Position numbers and translations under genes: made by a program. Under the pieces are notes generated by a model. That model did not search any database and had not been told where the DNA came from. It worked only from the letters and a program-made list of their open reading frames with translations. From contig NZ_CP031396.1 in assembly GCF_003363755.1 (NCBI RefSeq), forward strand, positions 6,294,501-6,358,500: DNA of 64,000 nucleotides, written 5' to 3'. Within the stretch, counting starts at the first letter, position 1; every line of letters begins with the position of its first letter. This DNA is from Pseudomonas protegens (GTDB lineage Bacteria > Pseudomonadota > Gammaproteobacteria > Pseudomonadales > Pseudomonadaceae). Below, piece by piece: positions 7,826 to 16,062 of the stretch.

Positions 7826-9049
7826 ATGAGTTCTTTACCCAACCCTCCCGCGAGCCTCGGCACCCGGCTGCTGAGTATCGATGCCCTGCGCGGCCTGGTG
7901 ATGCTGTTCATGCTACTGGACCATGTGCGGGAAACCTTCTTCCTGCACCGGCAGGTGAGCGATCCCATGGACGTGGCCACCACCGAGCCCGGGCTATTTG
8001 TCAGCCGCACCCTGGCACACCTGTGCGCGCCGGTGTTTGTCCTGCTGACCGGGCTTTCGGCTTACCTGTTTGCCCAGAAGCACGGCCATCGGGCCGAGGC
8101 CAGCGCTTTCCTGTTCAAGCGTGGGTTGTTCCTGGTGGTGCTGGAACTGACCCTGGTGAACTTCGCCTGGACCGGGCAGATCCCGCCGACGCTGATCTAT
8201 CTGCAGGTGATCTGGGTCATCGGCCTGAGCATGCTGGCGCTGTCGGCCCTGTTGTGGCTGCCTCGGGCGCTGTTGTTGGGCCTGAGCCTGCTGCTGATCG
8301 GCGGGCACAATCTGCTGGATGGGCTGCATTTCGCCCCGGGCGAGGCGCTGCACGTGCCCTGGGCGATCCTGCATGATCGCGGCTGGATCGAATGGGGCGA
8401 GGCGCTGCACGTGCCCTGGGCGATCCTGCATGATCGCGGCTGGATCGAATGGGGCGAAGGGCTGCGTCTGCGGACCTCCTATCCGCTGCTGCCATGGATC
8501 GGCGTGATCGGCCTGGGTTATGCCCTGGGGCCCTGGTTCGCCCGCGAAGCCGGGGCCGCTCAGCGACAGCAGCGTCTGTTGCGATGGGGGCTGACGGCGC
8601 TGGCGGGGTTCATCGTGCTGCGGCTGCTTAACGGCTATGGCGAGCGGCCCTGGGTCAGTGGCGAGACCTTGGGGCAAACCCTGATGAGCTTTTTCAACAT
8701 CACCAAATACCCGCCGTCGCTGCTGTTTATCGCCCTGACCCTGGGCGCCGGGCTGCTTCTGCTGCGGGCCCTGGAGCGGCGGCAGGACAGCGGTTTGATC
8801 CGGGTGCTCGGCGTATTTGGCGCGGCGCCGATGTTCTTCTACCTGTTGCACTTGTATGTGCTCAAGGGCCTGTATCTGCTGGCCGTGGCGCTGCTGGGAC
8901 GCAATCAAGGGGCCTATTTTGGCTTCGACTCGCTGGGCTGGCTGTGGCTGATCACGTTGCTTCTGGCCTTGGTCCTGTACCCGCCGGTGCGGGGCTTCGC
9001 CCGACTCAAGGCCCGGCGCCGCGACCTGGCCTGGCTGAAGTACTTCTAA
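7826..9049 (+). CDS. DUF1624 / heparan-alpha-glucosaminide acetyltransferase-like membrane protein
   Basis: 407 residues from the ATG at 7826; an in-frame TTG at 7799 is an alternative and neither has a strong ribosome site. The start RLLSIDALRGLVMLFMLLDH is the hallmark of DUF1624/YeiB-like acyltransferase membrane proteins. At least nine hydrophobic segments follow. The family is thought to move acyl groups across the inner membrane, but the substrate here is unknown. The notable feature is a perfect 19-residue tandem duplication (EALHVPWAILHDRGWIEWG twice) encoded by a 57-bp direct repeat at 8342-8455. It lies in a loop between helices, so the protein may tolerate it. Confidence 0.85.
   Translation: MSSLPNPPASLGTRLLSIDALRGLVMLFMLLDHVRETFFLHRQVSDPMDVATTEPGLFVSRTLAHLCAPVFVLLTGLSAYLFAQKHGHRAEASAFLFKRGLFLVVLELTLVNFAWTGQIPPTLIYLQVIWVIGLSMLALSALLWLPRALLLGLSLLLIGGHNLLDGLHFAPGEALHVPWAILHDRGWIEWGEALHVPWAILHDRGWIEWGEGLRLRTSYPLLPWIGVIGLGYALGPWFAREAGAAQRQQRLLRWGLTALAGFIVLRLLNGYGERPWVSGETLGQTLMSFFNITKYPPSLLFIALTLGAGLLLLRALERRQDSGLIRVLGVFGAAPMFFYLLHLYVLKGLYLLAVALLGRNQGAYFGFDSLGWLWLITLLLALVLYPPVRGFARLKARRRDLAWLKYF
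8342..8455 (+). repeat. Perfect 57-bp in-frame tandem duplication inside the DUF1624 gene
   Basis: Copy 1 is 8342-8398 and copy 2 is 8399-8455; the two are identical base for base. The unit begins GAGGCGCTGCACG and ends GAATGGGGC. Because 57 is a multiple of three, the reading frame is kept and 19 residues are doubled. Complete identity points to a recent slippage or unequal-exchange event, or to an assembly artefact. Confidence 0.97.
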
Positions 9050-9157
9050 GGGGCCAGTCCCTTGCTGCCTGCACCGGATTGCTGGCGCAGGCAGGGCAAT
9101 CAGCGTTTTTTTGCCGGCGCCGATAAACACCGCTTGAACGGCATGGGGCACTCTCTG

Positions 9158-9177
9158 TACTGTATATAAAAACAGTA
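9158..9177 (+). promoter_or_regulatory. LexA (SOS) box upstream of the radical SAM operon
   Basis: The 20-base stretch TACTGTATATAAAAACAGTA contains CTGT-N8-ACAG with symmetric TA/TA flanks, matching the gamma-proteobacterial LexA consensus. It ends 13 bases before the ATG at 9191, so bound LexA would block the promoter or early transcription. This predicts DNA-damage induction of the downstream genes. Confidence 0.92.
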
Positions 9178-9190
9178 TTCGAGCCTCGCC

Positions 9191-10411
9191 ATGCAACTGA
9201 TCGACAAGCTGAGCATCCTCGCCGACGCCGCCAAGTACGACGCTTCCTGCGCCAGCAGCGGCGCACCCAAGCGCAGTTCCGAAGGCAAGAGCGGGTTGGG
9301 CTCGAGCAATGGCATGGGCATCTGCCACAGCTATACGCCGGACGGGCGCTGCGTCTCGCTGCTCAAGGTGCTGCTGACCAATTTCTGCCTCTACGACTGC
9401 CAGTACTGCGTCAACCGCCGCTCCAGCGATGTGCCCCGGGCCCGTTTCAGCCCCGAGGAAGTGGTGCGCCTGACCCTGGATTTCTACCGGCGCAATTGCG
9501 TCAGCGGGCTGTTCCTCAGCTCCGGGATCATCCGCTCGGCGGACTACACCATGGAGCAGTTGGTGCAGGTGGCGAGGCTGTTGCGTGAAGAGCACGAGTT
9601 CCGCGGCTACATCCACCTCAAGACCATTCCCGACGCCGACCCGCTGCTGATCGAGCAAGCCGGGCGCTATGCCGACCGCCTCAGCGTCAATGTCGAGCTG
9701 CCCACTGACCAGGGCCTCAAGACCCTGGCCCCGGAAAAACACCTGGGCTCGATCAAGCAGGCCATGCGCACCATCTATACCGGCGAGCAGACCGTGCGCA
9801 ACGAGCCCCGGGCGCCGCGTTTCGCCCCAGCGGGGCAGAGCACCCAGATGATCGTCGGTGCCGACGACACCGATGACAGCACCATTCTCCACAGCGCCGA
9901 GGCGCTGTACGGCAATTTCCGCCTGCGCCGGGTCTATTACTCGGCGTTCAGCCCGATCCCCAACAGCCCGAAAAGCGTGCCCCTGGCCGCGCCGCCGCTG
10001 ATGCGCGAGCACCGCCTGTATCAGGCCGACTTCCTGCTGCGCGGCTATGGCTTCAGTGCCAACGAACTCTTCAAGGGGCCGGGGCACCTGGCCCTGGACA
10101 TCGACCCCAAGCTGGCCTGGGCGCTGGAGAACCGCAACCTGTTTCCCCTGGACCTGAACCGCGCCGAGCCAACCTTGATCGCGCGCATTCCGGGGATCGG
10201 CCTGCGCACCACCCAGCGCCTGGTGGAGCTGCGTCGCGAGCGGCGCATCCGCTTCGAGGACCTGGCGCGCATGCGCTGTGTGCTGAGCAAGGCCAAGCCG
10301 TTCTTCATCACCAGCGACTATCACCCGCAGCAGGCGGAAACCAGCAGTGCGCTGCTCTACCAGCAACTGCGGGACCGGCCGCAACCGCAGCAGATGGGGC
10401 TCTGGGGATGA
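9191..10411 (+). CDS. Putative DNA modification/repair radical SAM protein (TIGR03916-like)
   Basis: 406 residues. A radical SAM motif lies at Cys66, Cys70 and Cys73 (CLYDCQYC), which would bind a [4Fe-4S] cluster for SAM cleavage. The C-terminal quarter has a helix-hairpin-helix DNA-binding element (IARIPGIGLRTTQRLVELR, about residues 325-345). An iron-sulfur radical enzyme with an HhH tail resembles spore photoproduct lyase-type repair enzymes; the family is described as a putative DNA modification/repair protein, and its lesion is not known to me. The strong LexA box just upstream ties it to the SOS response. Its stop overlaps the start of the next gene (ATGA, 10408-10411), a companion repeatedly found with this family. 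Confidence 0.93.
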   Translation: MQLIDKLSILADAAKYDASCASSGAPKRSSEGKSGLGSSNGMGICHSYTPDGRCVSLLKVLLTNFCLYDCQYCVNRRSSDVPRARFSPEEVVRLTLDFYRRNCVSGLFLSSGIIRSADYTMEQLVQVARLLREEHEFRGYIHLKTIPDADPLLIEQAGRYADRLSVNVELPTDQGLKTLAPEKHLGSIKQAMRTIYTGEQTVRNEPRAPRFAPAGQSTQMIVGADDTDDSTILHSAEALYGNFRLRRVYYSAFSPIPNSPKSVPLAAPPLMREHRLYQADFLLRGYGFSANELFKGPGHLALDIDPKLAWALENRNLFPLDLNRAEPTLIARIPGIGLRTTQRLVELRRERRIRFEDLARMRCVLSKAKPFFITSDYHPQQAETSSALLYQQLRDRPQPQQMGLWG

Positions 10412-11301
10412 TCAGCCTGGACTGCGACGACCTGTTCGACACCTGGCGCCAGCAGGCGCGCTGGCTGCTCAGTCATTCCATCGATCCGAGCCGGGTCAGT
10501 TGGGCCGGGACCCGGGAGGCCGACCTCTTTGCCAGCGACGAGAGCTGCCCCGAACAGCCCGGACCGTTTCGCGCGCGCATTCCCCAGGCCCTGCTGGAGC
10601 TGTTGCAGCGAGCCGCCTGCTACCGCGGCGAGCAGCGCTGGAGCCTGCTTTACGAGGTGCTGTGGCGGGTCAGCCATGGCGACCGCACGGCCATGCTCAG
10701 CGGCGATCAACTGGGCAGCGAGTTGCAGCGGCGGATCAAGCAGGTGGACCGCGAGGCCCATCACCTGCATGCCTTCGTGCGATTTGTCCGGCTGCCCGAG
10801 GGCCGCTCGCGCCTGGCCGAGCAACCCGAATACGTGGCCTGGCACGAGCCGGCCCACGACATCCTGGCCCAGGCCAGCCGGCACTTCATCGGACGCATGG
10901 GGCGCCACCGCTGGATGATTGCCACGCCCCGGGACGGGGTGTACTTCGACGGCGAGCAACTGCACCACCAGCGCCAGTGCCCCGCTGGTTGGCAGCAACT
11001 GGCCCAGGCCGGCGACGACCCCGGAGGCGAGCTGTGGCTGGCCTACTACAGCCACATCTTCAACCCGGCGCGGCTCAACCCCAAGGTCATGCAGGGGCAT
11101 TTGCCGACCCGGTTCTGGAAGCACCTGCCGGAGGGACCGCTGATTCCGGCGCTGATCAGCGAAGCGCGCCACGGCAAGCAGCGCGACGGCCAGGCCAGCC
11201 AGGTGGCAGCGCGGCCAGGCAAGCGGATCGGTCAGGTGCGCAGCGATAGCGCTGGGCAGACGCCAGGACCTTCCCTGACAATGCGCGGCTTTGAACAATG
11301 A
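10408..11301 (+). CDS. TIGR03915/DUF4130-like putative DNA metabolism protein
   Basis: 297 residues, translationally coupled to the radical SAM gene. The conserved core includes EPAHDILAQASRHFIGRMG, then WMIATPRDG, then the YYSHIFNPARLNPKVMQGH segment and RFWKHLPEG, as in the DUF4130 domain also found fused to UdgX-type uracil-DNA glycosylase-like proteins. Biochemical activity is unknown; the gene pairing implies joint action in DNA repair. The last ~45 residues are polar, basic and low in complexity, probably disordered. The LexA box before the operon should control it too. Confidence 0.88.
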   Translation: MISLDCDDLFDTWRQQARWLLSHSIDPSRVSWAGTREADLFASDESCPEQPGPFRARIPQALLELLQRAACYRGEQRWSLLYEVLWRVSHGDRTAMLSGDQLGSELQRRIKQVDREAHHLHAFVRFVRLPEGRSRLAEQPEYVAWHEPAHDILAQASRHFIGRMGRHRWMIATPRDGVYFDGEQLHHQRQCPAGWQQLAQAGDDPGGELWLAYYSHIFNPARLNPKVMQGHLPTRFWKHLPEGPLIPALISEARHGKQRDGQASQVAARPGKRIGQVRSDSAGQTPGPSLTMRGFEQ

Positions 11302-11313
11302 GGCAGGCAGTCA

Positions 11314-12012
11314 ATGGATGACGGTGTGGATGACGGCAAGGGCATTACCGAGGAGTTCTGGTCGAAGGCAGTGACTGACGACGCCAAGATGATGTGGCGG
11401 GTGGGCAGCCGCGGCGTGACCTTCCTGGCGGCGCTGCTGCTGCCCAAGACCGGGTTCAAGGTCGTGGACATCGCGGTTGGAGTGCTGACCATGCTGATCC
11501 CCTTGCTGGTGATCGAGACCCAGAGGGCCTATTCGAAGTTTTCCCCCGGGTTCCTGGCCTGGGTGGTTCGCATCAGTGTCTTTGCCAGTGGTGTGGCCAT
11601 GGCCAGCCTGGGGTTGGTGATTTACGCCTGGGTAGTTGGGCCTGTGGTATCGGTGGTCGGCCTCGCCTTTTTTCAACAGACAGTCAGTCTTGGCGGGTAC
11701 GGGAACAAAGGGGTTGAGTTCGTTGTGTTCTGGTGTATCGCGATAGTCACTGCGATGGGGGTGATACACGCGGTGATCAAGCAGTTTCGCGAGCTGAAGA
11801 TTTTCGAACTTGTTTATCACCTGCCACGCAATCGAATGGAGTGGCTCATGCAGGGCCGACCGCTGCGAGCCAGCGACTGGCCGATGTTCGTCTGGTTCGA
11901 ACTCTGTGTGCTGATCACGAGTTTTCTCTACACCTTGGTGGCGTCCCGGGCTGCATTGCTGGTGGTGGATGGAACGCAACAGGTGCTGATGTCGTTCGGT
12001 ATCAGCCTCTGA
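11314..12012 (+). CDS. Unknown integral membrane protein, possible third gene of the LexA-box operon
   Basis: 232 residues with about four to five hydrophobic segments (near 38-55, 60-78, 90-120, 137-155 and 195-215) and charged ends. No family was recognised. The ATG at 11314 follows the previous stop by 12 bases, with a GAGGCAGG ribosome-site-like stretch between. Same-strand spacing this short suggests co-transcription with the SOS-type pair. Codons in its second half use more A/T than the neighbours, which may mean later acquisition. A role as a membrane sensor, channel or damage-response effector is speculation. Confidence 0.75.
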   Translation: MDDGVDDGKGITEEFWSKAVTDDAKMMWRVGSRGVTFLAALLLPKTGFKVVDIAVGVLTMLIPLLVIETQRAYSKFSPGFLAWVVRISVFASGVAMASLGLVIYAWVVGPVVSVVGLAFFQQTVSLGGYGNKGVEFVVFWCIAIVTAMGVIHAVIKQFRELKIFELVYHLPRNRMEWLMQGRPLRASDWPMFVWFELCVLITSFLYTLVASRAALLVVDGTQQVLMSFGISL

Positions 12013-12057
12013 GGGGGGAGCCCCGCCTTCGGCAGGCATCCAGCAGGCTCCAGGCAT

Positions 12058-12090
12058 GAAAAAGCCCGCCCCTGGCAAGCAGGGGCGGGC
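12058..12090 (-). terminator. Rho-independent terminator of ilvE
   Basis: An 11-bp G+C-rich stem, GCCCGCCCCTG (12064-12074) with CAGGGGCGGGC (12080-12090), has a five-base loop. Read on the minus strand it is followed by a T-run (the A-run at 12058-12063), the correct order for ending minus-strand transcription from ilvE. It also lies between converging genes. Confidence 0.9.
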
Positions 12091-12111
12091 TGGGGTGCAG
12101 CAGGGGGCGAA

Positions 12112-13131
12112 TCAGACCTTGACGATCCAGCCCGCTGGCGCTTCCACGTCGCCGGTCTGCACGCCGGTCAGCTCTTTGTAGAGCTTCTGGGTGATCGGGC
12201 CGACGTCTTTTTCGCTGTAGAACACGTGCAGCTTGTCCTGGTACTGGATGCCGCCGATCGGCGTGATCACCGCGGCAGTACCGCAGGCACCGGCTTCCTT
12301 GAAGTCCGAGAGCTTGTCGATGAACACGTCGCCTTCGACCACTTCCAGGCCCAGGCGGGTCTTGGCCAGCTCGATCAGCGACAGGCGGGTGATACCCGGT
12401 AGTACCGATGGCGAGTTGGGGGTGACGAATTTGTCGTCGTGGGTGATGCCGAAGAAGTTGGCCGAACCCACTTCCTCGATCTTGCTGTGGGTCAGCGGGT
12501 CGAGGTAGATGCAGTCGGCGAAGCTGGCCTTCTTGGCCTGGGAGCCCGGCATCAGGCTGGCGGCGTAGTTGCCACCGACCTTGGCCGCGCCGGTGCCTTG
12601 TGGGGCGGCGCGGTCGTAGCTGGAGATCAGGAAGTTGTGCGGGGTCAGGCCGCCCTTGAAGTAGGCGCCGACCGGGATGGCGAAGATCGAGAAGATGAAC
12701 TCCGGCGCGGTGCGCACGCCGATGTTGTCACCCACGCCGATCACGAACGGACGCAGGTACAGCGCGCCGCCGGTGCCGTACGGCGGAATGAAGCGCTCGT
12801 TGGCCTTGACCACGGCCTTGCAGGCTTCGATGAACTGTTCGGTGGACACCTGCGGCATCAGCAGGCGGGCGCAGCTGCGCTGCATGCGCGCGGCGTTCTG
12901 GTCCGGACGGAACAGGTTGATCGAGCCGTCCTTGCAGCGGTAGGCCTTGAGGCCTTCGAAGCATTGCTGACCGTAGTGCAGGGCGGTGGAGCCCTCGCTG
13001 ATGTGCAGCACGTTGTCTTCGGTCAGGGTGCCCGCGTCCCACTCGCCGTTACGCCAGTGCGACAGATAGCGCTTGTCTGTCTTGATGTAGTCAAAACCCA
13101 GCTTGTCCCAATTGATGCTTTCGTTACCCAT
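12112..13131 (-). CDS. ilvE: Branched-chain-amino-acid aminotransferase (class IV PLP enzyme)
   Basis: 339 residues. The ATG at 13131 was chosen over an upstream one at 13146 because a GAGGG site sits just before it. It is a fold-type IV PLP transaminase of the longer BCAT form; the internal aldimine lysine is in GAAKVGGNYAASL, and GACGTAAVITPIGGI provides the cofactor/substrate loop. It exchanges the amino group of Leu, Ile and Val with 2-oxoglutarate. It lies on the same strand as the branched-chain ketoacid dehydrogenase genes and could feed ketoacids to that complex. A 223-bp gap with a REPIN separates it, so it probably has its own promoter. Confidence 0.95.
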   Translation of the reverse strand: MGNESINWDKLGFDYIKTDKRYLSHWRNGEWDAGTLTEDNVLHISEGSTALHYGQQCFEGLKAYRCKDGSINLFRPDQNAARMQRSCARLLMPQVSTEQFIEACKAVVKANERFIPPYGTGGALYLRPFVIGVGDNIGVRTAPEFIFSIFAIPVGAYFKGGLTPHNFLISSYDRAAPQGTGAAKVGGNYAASLMPGSQAKKASFADCIYLDPLTHSKIEEVGSANFFGITHDDKFVTPNSPSVLPGITRLSLIELAKTRLGLEVVEGDVFIDKLSDFKEAGACGTAAVITPIGGIQYQDKLHVFYSEKDVGPITQKLYKELTGVQTGDVEAPAGWIVKV

Positions 13132-13245
13132 GACACCCTCTATCACTTAACAACCGCCGGAACGGCTTAAGGCTTCTGACGTTTTTTTGGATGGGCACAA
13201 CAATACTGCATTCCGGGGGCTTACCGCATCCCCGTATTGAACCCT

Positions 13246-13346
13246 GTAACTGCTGCCGCAGGCTGCGATCGGCCTCGAAGAGAACGTGCTCTTGAGGCCC
13301 TCGGAAGGTCCTGCGGACCTTGTCGCAGCCTGCGGCAGCGGCTACA
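13246..13346. repeat. REPIN (inverted REP pair) between ilvE and lpdV
   Basis: The left arm begins GTAACTGCTGCCGCAGGCTG and the right arm ends GCCTGCGGCAGCGGCTAC. The two are inverted, making a hairpin of about 100 bases. The left end has one change (GTAAC for GTAGC). It lies 9 bases downstream of the lpdV stop and could stabilise or end the bkd transcript. Confidence 0.9.
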
Positions 13347-13354
13347 GGTTGTGT

Positions 13355-14746
13355 TTACAGGTGCAGGGCGTGGCCCAAGGCCCGCAGCGCCGCTTCCTGG
13401 ACCGCTTCACCCAGGGTCGGGTGGGCGTGGATGGTGCCGCCGATGTCTTCCAGGCGCGCGCCCATTTCCAGGGATTGGCCAAACGCCGTGGACAATTCGG
13501 AGACACCGACCCCCACCGCCTGCCAGCCGACAATCAGGTGATTGTCACTTCGGGCCACCACCCGCACGAAACCGCTTTTCGATTCCAGGGTCATGGCCCG
13601 GCCATTGGCCGCGAACGGGAAGCTGCTGACGATGCAATCCAGCCCGGCAGCGCGGGCCTCGTCCGGAGTCTTGCCCACCACCACCAGTTCCGGGTCGGTG
13701 AAACACACCGCCGGGATCGCCGCCGGGTTGAACTCGCGGTGCTTGCCGGCGATCAGCTCGGCGACCATCTCGCCCTGGGCCATGGCCCGGTGGGCGAGCA
13801 TGGGTTCGCCGCTGAGGTCACCGATGGCCCAGACGTTGCGCATGCTGGTCTGGCAGCGGTGGTCGATCTTGATCGCCGCGCCGTTCATGTCCAGGTTCAG
13901 GCTTTCCAGGTTCCAGCCCTGGGTGTTGGGTTTGCGACCCACCGCCACCAGTACCTGATCGGTGGCCAGGTTCAGGGTGTCGCCGTTGGGCTCGCGCACC
14001 TGCAGGCTGCTGCTGGCGGCATCGAAGCCCAGCACGCTGTGCTTGAGGTAGAGCTTGATCCCCAACTGCTTCACCGACTCCAGCACCGGCTGGGTCAGTT
14101 CGGCGTCATAGGCCGGGAGAATGCGCTCCTGGGCCTCGACCACGCTGACCTCGGCCCCGAGCTTGCGGTAGGCAATGCCCAGTTCCAGGCCGATGTAGCC
14201 GCCGCCGACCACGGTCAGGCGCTTGGGCAGGGTCTTGGGCGCCAGGGCCTCGGTGGAGGAGATGATCGGCCCGCCGATGGGCAGCATCGGCAGGTTGACG
14301 CTTTTCGAGCCGGTGGCCAGCAGCAGGTGTTCGCACTGGATGCGGGTATCAGTGCCTTCGATCTCCACGGTCTTGCCGTCGATGACCTTGGCCCAGCCGT
14401 GAATCACCTGGACCTTGTTTTTCTTCAACAGCGCGGCGACCCCGGTGGTCAGGCGGTCGACGATGCCGTCCTTCCATTCCACGCTCTTGCCGATGTTCAG
14501 GGTTGGCGCCGCCACTTCGATGCCCAGGGCCGAGCCCTGGCTGTGGTGACGGGTCTGGTGAAACTGCTCGGCCACATGAATCAGCGCCTTGGACGGGATG
14601 CAGCCGATGTTCAGGCAGGTGCCGCCCAGGGCCTGGCCTTCCACCAGGATGGTGGAAATGCCCAGCTGGCCGGCACGGATCGCCGCCACGTAACCGCCAG
14701 GCCCGCCGCCGATGATCAGCAGTTGGGTGTTGAGAGTCTGTTGCAT
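13355..14746 (-). CDS. lpdV: Dihydrolipoyl dehydrogenase E3 of the branched-chain ketoacid dehydrogenase (LPD-Val)
   Basis: 463 residues. The N-terminal FAD-binding GGGPGGYVAAIRAGQLG is followed by the redox-active disulfide in GGTCLNIGCIPSKAL, a second dinucleotide fold (VVGGGYIGLELG) for NAD, and the C-terminal dimerisation domain ending HAHPTLGEAVQEAAL with the catalytic His-Glu pair. It reoxidises the lipoyl groups of E2 and passes electrons to NAD+. It follows bkdB by 17 bases and is the last gene of bkdA1-bkdA2-bkdB-lpdV. This is the dedicated E3 known from P. putida and P. aeruginosa, distinct from the E3 of the pyruvate complex. Confidence 0.97.
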   Translation of the reverse strand: MQQTLNTQLLIIGGGPGGYVAAIRAGQLGISTILVEGQALGGTCLNIGCIPSKALIHVAEQFHQTRHHSQGSALGIEVAAPTLNIGKSVEWKDGIVDRLTTGVAALLKKNKVQVIHGWAKVIDGKTVEIEGTDTRIQCEHLLLATGSKSVNLPMLPIGGPIISSTEALAPKTLPKRLTVVGGGYIGLELGIAYRKLGAEVSVVEAQERILPAYDAELTQPVLESVKQLGIKLYLKHSVLGFDAASSSLQVREPNGDTLNLATDQVLVAVGRKPNTQGWNLESLNLDMNGAAIKIDHRCQTSMRNVWAIGDLSGEPMLAHRAMAQGEMVAELIAGKHREFNPAAIPAVCFTDPELVVVGKTPDEARAAGLDCIVSSFPFAANGRAMTLESKSGFVRVVARSDNHLIVGWQAVGVGVSELSTAFGQSLEMGARLEDIGGTIHAHPTLGEAVQEAALRALGHALHL

Positions 14747-14763
14747 GCCTGCTCCTCTGAAAG

Positions 14764-16062
14764 TCAGTCCACAAACAGCGTGGCGGGTTGTTCGAGCAGG
14801 CCGCGAATGGCCTGGATGAATTGCGCAGCGTCCATGCCGTCGACCACCCGGTGATCGAAGGAGCTGGAGAGGTTCATCATCTTGCGGATCACGATCTGGC
14901 CCTTGATCACCATCGGCCGCTCGACGATGCGGTTGACCCCGACAATCGCCACTTCCGGCAGGTTCAGCACCGGGGTGCTGACAATCCCGCCCAGGGCGCC
15001 GAGGCTGGTGAGGGTGATGGTGGAGCCGGACAGTTCATCCCGGGCCGCCTTGCCGCTGCGGGCCGCCTTGGCCAGGCGCGAGATTTCCTCGGCGTTGCCC
15101 CACAGGCTGCGGGCTTCGGCGTGACGTACCACCGGCACCATCAGGCCGACGTCGCTCTGGGTGGCGACCCCGACATGCACCGCGCCGTGGCGGGTGATGA
15201 CCTGGGCTTCGTCGTCGTAGCGGGCGTTGATCTGCGGGAAGTCGCGCAGGGCGACGACCATGGCCCGCACCAGGAACGGCAGCAGGGTCAGCTTGCCGCG
15301 GCTGGCGCCGTGTTTTTCATTGAGGTGGATGCGCAGCTCTTCCAGGGCGGTGACGTCCACTTCCTCGACATAGCTGAAGTGCGCGGCGCGGTGCTTGGAT
15401 TCCTGCATGCGCTGGGCGATCTTGCGGCGCATGCCGATCACCTGGATCTGCTCTTCGTCGTGGCGTTCGGCATAGCCTGTGCCGGGCGCCGAGTAGCCCT
15501 TGAGCGGCTGGCTGTCCTGGGCCAGGTAGGCCTCCAGGTCTTGGTGCAGGATGCGCCCGGCCGGGCCGCTGCCTTGCACCAGGCGCAGCTGGATGCCCAG
15601 GTCCAGGGCGTGCTTGCGCACGGCGGGCGAAGCCAGGGGGCGTTCGTCGGCCTGGCGCGCCACCGGCGCCTGGGGAGCAGGGCGGCAGGCGGCTTGGCTG
15701 ACGACTGCTTGTTCCACCTTGGGTGCTTCGACCACTGGCGCGGCAGCCGGCTTATTAATAGCGGCCGGTGCTTGTTGCGCCGGCGCGGCGGCCTGGGCGG
15801 ATTCCTTGAGGTTGCCCGCGCCTTCGACTTCGATGCTGATGAGGATGCTGCCCACCGCCATCACTTCACCGGGTTCGCCGCCCAGGGAAATGACCGTGCC
15901 GTGCACTGGCGAGGGAATGTCGACCATGGCCTTGTCGGTCATCACGTCCGCCAGGACCTGGTCTTCGACCACCTGGTCGCCGACTTTTACGTGCCACTGC
16001 GCCAGTTCAACTTCCGCGATGCCTTCGCCGATGTCCGGCATCTTGATAACGTGCGTGCCCAT
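14764..16062 (-). CDS. bkdB: Branched-chain 2-oxoacid dehydrogenase E2 (lipoamide acyltransferase)
   Basis: 432 residues. One N-terminal lipoyl domain has the lipoylated lysine in VMTDKAMVDIPSP (about residue 44). An Ala/Pro-rich linker follows, then a peripheral subunit-binding domain around 145-185 (ASPAVRKHALDLG) and the C-terminal acyltransferase domain with the catalytic HRVVDGMDAAQF motif. It transfers isobutyryl, isovaleryl or 2-methylbutyryl groups to CoA and forms the core of the complex. It directly abuts the bkdA2 stop. Confidence 0.97.
   Translation of the reverse strand: MGTHVIKMPDIGEGIAEVELAQWHVKVGDQVVEDQVLADVMTDKAMVDIPSPVHGTVISLGGEPGEVMAVGSILISIEVEGAGNLKESAQAAAPAQQAPAAINKPAAAPVVEAPKVEQAVVSQAACRPAPQAPVARQADERPLASPAVRKHALDLGIQLRLVQGSGPAGRILHQDLEAYLAQDSQPLKGYSAPGTGYAERHDEEQIQVIGMRRKIAQRMQESKHRAAHFSYVEEVDVTALEELRIHLNEKHGASRGKLTLLPFLVRAMVVALRDFPQINARYDDEAQVITRHGAVHVGVATQSDVGLMVPVVRHAEARSLWGNAEEISRLAKAARSGKAARDELSGSTITLTSLGALGGIVSTPVLNLPEVAIVGVNRIVERPMVIKGQIVIRKMMNLSSSFDHRVVDGMDAAQFIQAIRGLLEQPATLFVD

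Noticed and set aside
7994..10384. 796-codon minus-strand open frame
   Set aside because: It crosses two well-supported plus-strand genes (DUF1624 and radical SAM) and is Gln/Arg/Ala-rich without domains.
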